Assembly: GCA_964577985.1 (NCBI GenBank)
Contig: CAZOAR010000046.1
Location: 1-19,321 of the forward strand
Direction of reading: 5' to 3'
DNA from: CAZOAR01 sp964577985
GTDB lineage: Bacteria; Gemmatimonadota; CAZMKB01; CAZNLH01
Length of the DNA stretch: 19,321 nt
Part shown: piece by piece, positions 14,156-19,321 of the stretch
Layout: each line of letters opens with the position of its first letter
Position numbering within the stretch: the first letter of the stretch is position 1
The notes under the pieces: model-generated
Told to the model about the DNA's origin: nothing
What the model saw: the letters and a program-made list of their open reading frames with translations, nothing else
Database searches by the model: none
Translations under genes and position numbers: made by a program

Positions 14156-15766
14156 ATGGCCGTCTTGAATTACCGCGGTGTGTCAGTGGCCCTGCTGCTT
14201 CTCTTCCTGCTAGCAGCCTGCGGCCCACAGAAGCAGGCGGATCAGGAAGTTGAGAGGTTGCGCCACCGGAGTCTCGCGCTGGCTCGCATGGGACAGAGCG
14301 GGAAGGCTGTCGAGGTCATCGAGAAGGCTCTGGAACTGGATCCCGACAGATACTCCCTCCTCGTGACTTACTGGAAGTTGAGATTCAAAAGAGATGAGGG
14401 AGCGGTAGAAGAACTGCAAGCCCTCGAAAAGGAGAACCCTGGTACGCCGGTCTATTCCCGGTTGTTGAGTAATCTGCTGGAGGACCCCGGTGAACGTCTG
14501 GACGCCGGACGGAGGGCGATGCGACTTATCACCGACGAGCCGGATCTCTATATCTCTCTTGGTCGCACCTTTATACAGCTTGACATGGCCGATTCGGCGA
14601 AGGCCTATTTTTCCAGGGCGCTGGACTTGGAGCCCGGCTCCTCGACAGCCTCTCTTTCCCTCGCGAGACTGAGTGAGGACGAGGGCGACCTGCTTGCAGC
14701 CGCGGCGGGGTACAGAGGGATTGTCGAACATGCGGAGAGTGAAGCGGACCATGATGATGCCGTCGGGGAGTTGTTTGAGCTTTACTGGGGGGAGCAGGAG
14801 ATTTCGAGGGCCGCAGACGTGGCGAGGGCCAGCATGTTGAACGTCGCCGATCCATGGGTCCATGACGGTATGGCCCGGTCCATGGCCGAATCGAGGCTCG
14901 AGATCGCCCTGGCGGAAAGCCTGTCGCTGAATGCCATCGAGGGGATGAATGCCGCGTGGATAGAGACGAAGTTCCCCGAAATCGACAAGGACTGGGCTGA
15001 AGGCGCGGCACGACGCTATCGCGGATATCTTTATGATACACTGGGGCTTGTGTACCTTCAGAGCGGCAGAACGAGCGATGCCATCGACGCCCTGGAGGAG
15101 TCGCTGGAGCTGGTATCGTACCCTGATGCCGACCTTCTCACGAGACTGGCGGGCGCCTACCGGGACGCCGGGATGCTCGATAAGGCCATCGAATCCCTGC
15201 TCGATCTCCTGGCTTCCTCAATGAATGAAGATGCCCTGGCGCAGCTCGGCGAGTTCTATTCTGAGCAGCACGGCGATACGACCGGGCTGGGGGCACTAAT
15301 AGCAGAGAGAAGGAGTGAGGTGACCCGACCGTCTACTGATTTCGAGATGACTGCCCTCACCGGTGAGACAGTATCACTGTCTGACTTCAGGGGAGACGTC
15401 GTCCTCCTCAACTTCTGGTTTCCGACGTGAAAGTACTGTCGTGTGGAGTTTCCACATCTTCAGGATCTGTATTCGGAATACAGGGATCAATCATTTTCAG
15501 TGGTCGCTGTGGAGAGCAGGGGTGACAGAACGGGAGCCAGATCACTGATCGAAGATAATGGCTATTCCTTCACAGTACTTTTCGACACTGATGGGGTTCA
15601 CAGGAAGTCGTACAATGTGTATGGTTTCCCATCGACATTTATCCTGAATCGTGAAGGTGATATAGTCTATCAGCACGTCGGTTTTTATCCCGGGATGGAG
15701 ATCATCCTCGAGGAAGAAATCCGTCAGCTTCTCGGACTATCCGCGCGACCCGACCCTTCGTCATAG
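14156..15766 (+). CDS. Selenocysteine-containing TPR/TlpA-like thioredoxin lipoprotein (in-frame TGA 15428-15430 read as Sec)
   Basis: 536-residue predicted periplasmic redox lipoprotein. ATG 14156 (GGAGG 14147-14151) gives a lipoprotein signal ending LLAACG, with lipidated Cys22. About five TPR-like helical pairs follow (e.g. GQSGKAVEVIEKALELDP; LDMADSAKAYFSRALDLEP; SGRTSDAIDALEESLEL). The C-terminal TlpA/AhpC-type thioredoxin domain begins DFEMTALTGETVSLSDFRG. The strand VVLLNFWFPT runs into TGA and then, in the same frame, KYCRVEFPHLQDLY. Family members have WxxWC-xx-CRxE here, so the TGA replaces the first cysteine: U425-K-Y-C428. The fold then completes normally (VLFDTDG, the cis-Pro loop VYGFPSTFILNREGDIV) to TAG 15764-15766. 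A SECIS-like hairpin follows the TGA. Stopping at TGA would delete the active site and half the fold. The alternative is a nonsense mutation or sequencing error. Confidence 0.87.
15428..15463 (+). promoter_or_regulatory. Sec codon and candidate bacterial SECIS element
   Basis: TGA at 15428-15430 is followed by a hairpin. The upper stem is GTGTGGA (15441-15447) with TCCACAT (15451-15457), seven pairs including one terminal G.U, capped by loop GTT (15448-15450). A 3-bp lower stem CTG (15436-15438) with CAG (15461-15463) is separated by a small internal loop. The apical loop starts 17 bases after the TGA and begins with G-U. Published bacterial SECIS models expect a loop about 16-37 bases downstream with a G near its 5' side, as bound by SelB. 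The fold was worked out by hand. Confidence 0.75.
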
Positions 15767-15775
15767 GTATCGGAT

Positions 15776-16084
15776 ATGATCATGGCCGAGTTCAGCATCG
15801 TCCCCCTCGGAGAAGGCGTCAGCATCAGCCGGTTCGTCGCAAAGGCGGTTGAAGTTGTCGTTGACAGCGGTCTTGAATACAGGCTGACCCCCATGGGCAC
15901 GGTTATCGAGGGGGAGTGGGACGATGTCTTCGGCGTGATAAAGGATGCGTTTGAGGCCGTTCATGATGATTCCCTGCGTACCACCTGCACGATAAAGATA
16001 GATTGCCGGAAGGCCGAAGGCTTCAGGATGGATAAGAAGATCGCGAGCGTGGAGGACAAGCTCGACAGACCGCTGAACAAGTAG
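15776..16084 (+). CDS. MTH1187/DUF77-family thiamine-binding protein
   Basis: 102 residues. It matches the small cytosolic MTH1187/YqgV/YkoF-like family, described as binding thiamine or its phosphorylated/HMP-type precursors. The family signature is very clear: AEFSIVPLGEGVSISRFVAK, then LTPMGTVIEGEWDDVF and a final strand with TIKIDCRK. ATG 15776 is used because homologues begin M-I-x-AEFS; ATG 15782 is the alternative. The ribosome site is weak (AGGTATCGG). It starts 9 bases after the selenoprotein stop, so the two are surely co-transcribed. I see no functional reason for that link from sequence. The family is often sited beside transport or unrelated genes. Confidence 0.85.
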   Translation: MIMAEFSIVPLGEGVSISRFVAKAVEVVVDSGLEYRLTPMGTVIEGEWDDVFGVIKDAFEAVHDDSLRTTCTIKIDCRKAEGFRMDKKIASVEDKLDRPLNK

Positions 16085-16108
16085 CCCCCTTTTCCCATGG
16101 AGTTCATG

Positions 16109-16630
16109 ATGATCCCGGTGACACGTGGCCTCTTTCTGATCGCCTCTTTGTGTTCTCTGACAATAGCCGGCCTTGCCGGTGACCTCGATGCTCACGAGGC
16201 CCTCATACCCGGCGGAGGTGAAATTGTGATCTCTTCTGGTCAGACGGATGGCAGTTTTGTTGTGGCGGGTACGGGGCGGAAATATATCACCAGGTGCTTT
16301 GATCTGGGAGGATCTGTGGTGGCCGTGCCGGCGACAGGGCCGAGAAGCGAACTGTTCTTCACGACCGAAATGCGTCGAGGGTTCTGGTACTGCTGCATCC
16401 CCAGGTATTACATCAATTATCTATATGTGTCGCTGGGAGCGGGCTCATACTCGAGAATGGGAAAGGCCAGGAGAGAGAATGGGTTTGCCCTGAGCGGAGG
16501 TACGGGACTCAGGATAGGCGTGTTCGGTGGATTTATTCTCAACGCCGAAATAAAAGGCTACACAATATTCAAAAATGCCGGTACAGAGGAAAAGATGGTT
16601 TTCCTGCTTGGTGCAGGTGTGCTTCTCTGA
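16109..16630 (+). CDS. Small exported outer-membrane beta-barrel-like protein
   Basis: 173 residues with an N-terminal signal peptide (VTRGLFLIASLCSLTIAGLAG). ATG 16109 is preferred because GGAG (16099-16102) lies 6 bases upstream. ATG 16097 is in frame but has no ribosome site. The mature part is rich in alternating hydrophobic/polar segments and glycines: NYLYVSLGAGSYSRMG, then GFALSGGTGLRIGVFGGFIL and NAEIKGYTIF. These resemble the closing strands of small outer-membrane beta-barrel proteins. It contains Cys67 or so and a CC pair near YCCIPRYY. No specific family was recognised. It is the third gene of the selenoprotein operon (24 bases after the previous stop) and converges on the MCE operon with only about 55 bp between. 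Confidence 0.6.
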   Translation: MIPVTRGLFLIASLCSLTIAGLAGDLDAHEALIPGGGEIVISSGQTDGSFVVAGTGRKYITRCFDLGGSVVAVPATGPRSELFFTTEMRRGFWYCCIPRYYINYLYVSLGAGSYSRMGKARRENGFALSGGTGLRIGVFGGFILNAEIKGYTIFKNAGTEEKMVFLLGAGVLL

Positions 16631-16684
16631 CCATAATGTCGCGTTCTGAGCGGTCGTATTGCGAGTGCTCGTCGGAATCCCAAT

Positions 16685-17650
16685 TCAGAAGATCCTGATA
16701 TTGAAATACCGGGAGGGGTTTTCCTTGATGTCATCGACGAGGCTCTTCAGCTTCTCCGTAGTGGACTTGAGCTCCCGATAGAGCGCCTCGTCCGACAGCA
16801 ATTTTCCGGCGGTTCCTTCGCCCTGGTCGATCCTCACGAGGAGGGAGTCGAGTCTTGCCGTCGTGCTGGTCAGGTTGTCATAGAGCGCCGGATCGTCGAT
16901 CAGCTTCCCGAGTGTGCCCTTCTTTGTACGGATCTTCTGAACCATTGAATCGGATGACCAGAAGAGGCTGGACATGCCGGAGTACAACGCTTCGTCATTG
17001 ATCAGCCTGGCTATTGTGCCGTTTCCATTCTCAACAGTGTCCAGGAGGTCCCGGGCATCCCGGATCAGAGACTGCACCTCGTCGAGGGTTTGAGGATCGT
17101 TTACCAGTCGACTGAGAGAACCGGACCCGCTGTTGATTTTCTCCGAGATTTCCCGTGCGTTTTTCGTAGTGACTGCGAGGTCGTCGATAACCCTGGATGC
17201 GTGCATGATCAGTTCCTCGAAGTCTACTGGACTGTCTCCGAGTATTGTTCCACCATCCGGTATTACCGGCTCCGAGATGGAGCCCTGCGTTATGGTGACA
17301 TACTTGTCACCGAGAAGTCCCATCGTCCCTATGCGCGCTACCGAATCCTTTCGTATCCGCTCCTGGATCTTTGTGTCGACATCGAGTATTATCTCGATGT
17401 CTCTCTGTGTGACTGATTCGCTGAAATGTATGGCGGTGACCGATCCCACCCTGACGCCGGATAACCACACCGGGGCGCCGGAATGCAGGCCGTTTATCCT
17501 CTCCATGAATACACGCAGAGAATATGTCTCAGCGAATATCCCCTGCTGTCTGCCAAGGTAGAGGATCGTTGTGCCCAGGATGAGAAAAGAGACAACTATG
17601 AGGATTCCCACCCTCAGCTCAGACCATGAAATACATGTTGCCCTGCGCAT
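16685..17650 (-). CDS. MCE-family lipid-transport substrate-binding protein (MlaD-like)
   Basis: 321 residues. One N-terminal membrane anchor (ELRVGILIVVSFLILGTTIL, about 11-30) is followed by a single MCE domain (about 40-125: ERINGLHSGAPVWLSGVRVG, IGTMGLLGDKYVTI), the ring-forming lipid-binding fold of MlaD and its relatives. The rest (about 140-310) is helical and contains four copies of a G-x-G-(S/T)-x-x-(R/K)-L-x-x-D motif at residues 175, 209, 243 and 277, an exact 34-residue period. The end, NPSRYFNIRIF, is typical of the longer MCE proteins. The start is ATG 17650-17648, with AGGAGG 7 bases before it overlapping the end of the ATPase gene. It acts in the periplasm with the permease and ATPase upstream. 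Confidence 0.9.
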   Translation of the reverse strand: MRRATCISWSELRVGILIVVSFLILGTTILYLGRQQGIFAETYSLRVFMERINGLHSGAPVWLSGVRVGSVTAIHFSESVTQRDIEIILDVDTKIQERIRKDSVARIGTMGLLGDKYVTITQGSISEPVIPDGGTILGDSPVDFEELIMHASRVIDDLAVTTKNAREISEKINSGSGSLSRLVNDPQTLDEVQSLIRDARDLLDTVENGNGTIARLINDEALYSGMSSLFWSSDSMVQKIRTKKGTLGKLIDDPALYDNLTSTTARLDSLLVRIDQGEGTAGKLLSDEALYRELKSTTEKLKSLVDDIKENPSRYFNIRIF

Positions 17651-17662
17651 GTAGAAACCTCC

Positions 17663-18376
17663 TCAGGAGAGATATTCGCGTATCCACGGATTCCTGGATT
17701 CTTTCAGTTCGTCGACGGTTCCATCGAAAACGATAACGCCTTCCCGGATCATGCAGACACGTTCGGCCACGGTGAAAGCGCTTTCGAGTTCGTGAGTAAC
17801 AACTACGGATGTGACGCCACTCTCTCGCAGTCTGACGATCAGCTCATTTATTGACCTCGCAGTTATCGGGTCGAGACCTGTGGTTGGCTCGTCATATAAA
17901 AGGATCTCTGGTTCACCGGCTATAGCTCGCGCGATCGCTACGCGCTTTTTCATACCTCCACTCAGGTCGGCGGGCATCGCGTCGATTACGTTGTCAAGTT
18001 CGACATAGTCCAGCTTCTCGAGTACGATTTTCTCAACATTATCGTCGTCTAAACTGCCTTCCTCATAGAGCTTATAGCCTACATTTTCTCCGACAGTCAG
18101 CGAGTCGAAGAGTGCTCCGCCCTGAAAGACCATCCCCATCTTCTTCCTCACCGTGATGAGCTGATCCTCACTCATCCCCACAAGCTCCTCTCCGTCAACC
18201 ATAACGGACCCCGACTCCGGCTTGAGCAGGCCGAGGAGGACCTTCAATGTGACGCTCTTGCCGCATCCGCTTGGTCCAAGCAGGACCAGCGTCTCTCCAC
18301 GGCTGACATGGACGTCAAGGCCCTTGAGAACCTGATTCTCATCGAATGAGACACGAACTCCTCTTATGTCTATCAT
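17663..18376 (-). CDS. ABC transporter ATPase of the MCE/Mla lipid-transport system (MlaF-like)
   Basis: 237-residue ABC ATPase that powers phospholipid movement across the periplasm with the adjacent permease. Walker A is GPSGCGKS (34-41), Q-loop Gln85 (VFQGGALF), signature LSGGM (138-142), Walker B ILLYDEPTTGLDP with Asp162/Glu163, and H-loop His195 (VVTHELESA). The sequence FQGGALFDSLTVGENV is characteristic of the MlaF subfamily. ATG at 18376-18374 has only a weak Shine-Dalgarno sequence and lies 10 bases after the permease stop, so coupling to the permease gene is likely. It is followed 12 bases later by the MCE gene. Confidence 0.93.
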   Translation of the reverse strand: MIDIRGVRVSFDENQVLKGLDVHVSRGETLVLLGPSGCGKSVTLKVLLGLLKPESGSVMVDGEELVGMSEDQLITVRKKMGMVFQGGALFDSLTVGENVGYKLYEEGSLDDDNVEKIVLEKLDYVELDNVIDAMPADLSGGMKKRVAIARAIAGEPEILLYDEPTTGLDPITARSINELIVRLRESGVTSVVVTHELESAFTVAERVCMIREGVIVFDGTVDELKESRNPWIREYLS

Positions 18377-18386
18377 TTTGTAAGTA

Positions 18387-19172
18387 TCATTCCAGCAACA
18401 GGAAGAAAAACAACTTCGTCAGAAAAAAGTCGACTACAAGCACCATTATCGACGCCGTAACAACAGCCTGCGTCGTAGCCCGTCCGACCCCCTCGGTGCC
18501 TCCACTCGTCGACAGGCCGAAATAGCATCCCACCATGGTGACGATGAATCCGAAGAATGGAGGTTTCCCCAGTCCAGTGAAGAGCTCGGGAAAGAGGATG
18601 GCATCCATCGAGGATGTCCAGAAGTAAGACGACGACTGACCCAGAAGGCTGATGGCCACGAGGTAGCCGCCGAAGATACCGAAGGCATCCGCGATTATCG
18701 CCAGCAGCGGAACGGTGGCAATGCCTGCGAGGACACGGGGAATGACGAGTTTTCGTATCGGATCGGTTCCCATCGCCCTCAGGGCGCTTATCTGTTCTCC
18801 CACTGTCATCGATCCGAGTTCGGCCGCTATGCCGGAGCTGACTCTGCCGGCCAGCATCAGCGCCGTCAACACGGGTCCGAGTTCGCGGATCAGAGTGACC
18901 GTTACGAGTCTACCGACATACATTTTCGCGCCGAATATCTCCAGTTCGTATGAAGACTGGAGAGCGAGGACCATTCCGGTAAAAAGCCCGGTCAGAATAA
19001 TGATTGTCAGCGACCCGACGCCTATGAGGTCCATCTGGACGAAGGTATCACGGATGTAAAGTGGTGGCTTGAACATGTACTTTATCGACCGGAAAGTCAG
19101 AAGCGAGAAGTCCTGAATGCCGTGGAGCGAACGCTTCAGCGTGCAGGTCAGCCTGTCGAGAAAGGATTCCAT
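18387..19172 (-). CDS. MlaE-family ABC transporter permease
   Basis: Inner-membrane permease of the Mla/MCE lipid-transport complex. The called product is 261 residues, the family norm. The MlaE signature is complete: GLFTGMVLALQSSYELEIFG, then LIRELGPVLTALMLAGRVSS, IAAELGSMTVGEQISALRAMG, DPIRKLVIPRVLA and GGTEGVGRATTQAVV near the C-terminus. About five hydrophobic segments are visible. Start ATG at 19172 is chosen. An in-frame TTG at 19208 would add 12 residues but has no ribosome site and is not a favoured codon. It is the first gene of a tight three-gene unit (permease, ATPase, MCE) and is divergent from tRNA-Gly. Confidence 0.92.
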   Translation of the reverse strand: MESFLDRLTCTLKRSLHGIQDFSLLTFRSIKYMFKPPLYIRDTFVQMDLIGVGSLTIIILTGLFTGMVLALQSSYELEIFGAKMYVGRLVTVTLIRELGPVLTALMLAGRVSSGIAAELGSMTVGEQISALRAMGTDPIRKLVIPRVLAGIATVPLLAIIADAFGIFGGYLVAISLLGQSSSYFWTSSMDAILFPELFTGLGKPPFFGFIVTMVGCYFGLSTSGGTEGVGRATTQAVVTASIMVLVVDFFLTKLFFFLLLE

Positions 19173-19234
19173 GTTTACAAATCTATCACTCGGAAAAATT
19201 GTTGGCAAGGATAAATGCTGCTTGAGTTAACTTC

Positions 19235-19263
19235 TTGACAATATAGTGCTGTTTTCTTATTGT
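19235..19263 (+). promoter_or_regulatory. Promoter of tRNA-Gly
   Basis: TTGACA (19235-19240), 17 bases, then TATTGT (19258-19263), 4/6 of the -10 consensus. The tRNA begins at 19277, leaving the short leader normal for a stable RNA. The sequence lies between two divergent units, and I could not find an equally good promoter for the minus-strand lipid-transport operon. Confidence 0.65.
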
Positions 19264-19276
19264 TTGACTCAACAGA

Positions 19277-19321
19277 GCGGGAATAGCTCAGTGGTAGAGC
19301 GCCACCTTGCCAAGGTGGATG
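19277..19321 (+). tRNA. tRNA-Gly (anticodon GCC), 5' part
   Basis: The 5' acceptor strand GCGGGAA (19277-19283) is followed by D arm GCTC-AGTGGTA-GAGC and anticodon arm CCACC-TTGCCAA-GGTGG with anticodon GCC. The window ends in the variable loop, so the T arm and 3' acceptor strand are not seen. Confidence 0.93.

Noticed and set aside
15428..15430. Stop codon ending the TPR gene, with a separate downstream thioredoxin gene starting at GTG 15443
   Set aside because: The GTG at 15443 would start inside the active-site helix, after the CxxC position, with no ribosome site. Both halves share one frame and form one thioredoxin domain, so Sec readthrough (or, less likely, a nonsense mutation) fits better than two genes.

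Overview
The window (about 19.3 kb, moderately GC-rich) looks like chromosome from an uncultured bacterium of the FCB/Fibrobacteres-Chlorobi-Bacteroidetes-like superphylum (Krumholzibacteria-, Eisenbacteria- or Zixibacteria-type). The evidence is a secreted protein with a type IX-style C-terminal sorting domain containing NYPNPFNPSTT, a gingipain-like (C25) peptidase, an MCE/Mla lipid-transport operon and several lipoproteins. The phylum assignment is inference from gene content only.

Layout. 1-3963 is a chemosensory block: the tail of an unidentified gene, a hybrid CheA with its own receiver, CheB, and a free CheY-type receiver. 4095-7837 holds a secreted nuclease lipoprotein, then a run of coupled genes: a DUF3566-like membrane protein, glutamyl-tRNA synthetase (gltX) and a MATE exporter. 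7838-13513 is an accessory stretch of secreted proteins: a C25 peptidase, a BNR-repeat protein with a type IX-like sorting domain, and a small orphan secreted protein. Each is preceded by a sigma-70-like promoter and repeat-like intergenic DNA, and the stretch ends in a strong intrinsic terminator. 13546-13785 is a tRNA-Gln(CUG)/tRNA-Glu(CUC) pair with its own promoter. 14056-16630 is an operon of a TPR/thioredoxin lipoprotein, a thiamine-binding (MTH1187/DUF77) protein and a small outer-membrane-like protein. 19172-16685 (minus strand) is an MlaE-MlaF-MCE lipid-transport operon, divergent from a tRNA-Gly(GCC) cut by the window end.

Main discovery: the TPR/thioredoxin lipoprotein gene (14156-15766) carries an in-frame TGA at 15428-15430, exactly where the first cysteine of the thioredoxin CxxC motif should be (FWFPT-U-KYC-RVEF). 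Reading continues in the same frame through the rest of a normal TlpA-type fold to a TAG. A hairpin with a GU-containing apical loop starts just after the TGA, at a distance that fits the bacterial SECIS model. I read it as a selenoprotein, a TPR-TlpA lipoprotein with a UxxC active site, that ordinary gene calling would split into a truncated gene and an orphan fragment. Selenocysteine genes (selA, selB, selC, selD) are not in the window, so the organism's ability to decode UGA must be checked elsewhere.

Other points of interest: a CheB whose receiver lacks the near-invariant lysine; a related promoter-proximal block upstream of both large secreted-protein genes; an 82-bp palindromic intergenic element; a perfect TTGACA-N17-TATAAT promoter; and an MCE protein whose C-terminal half is built of four repeats at an exact 34-residue period.
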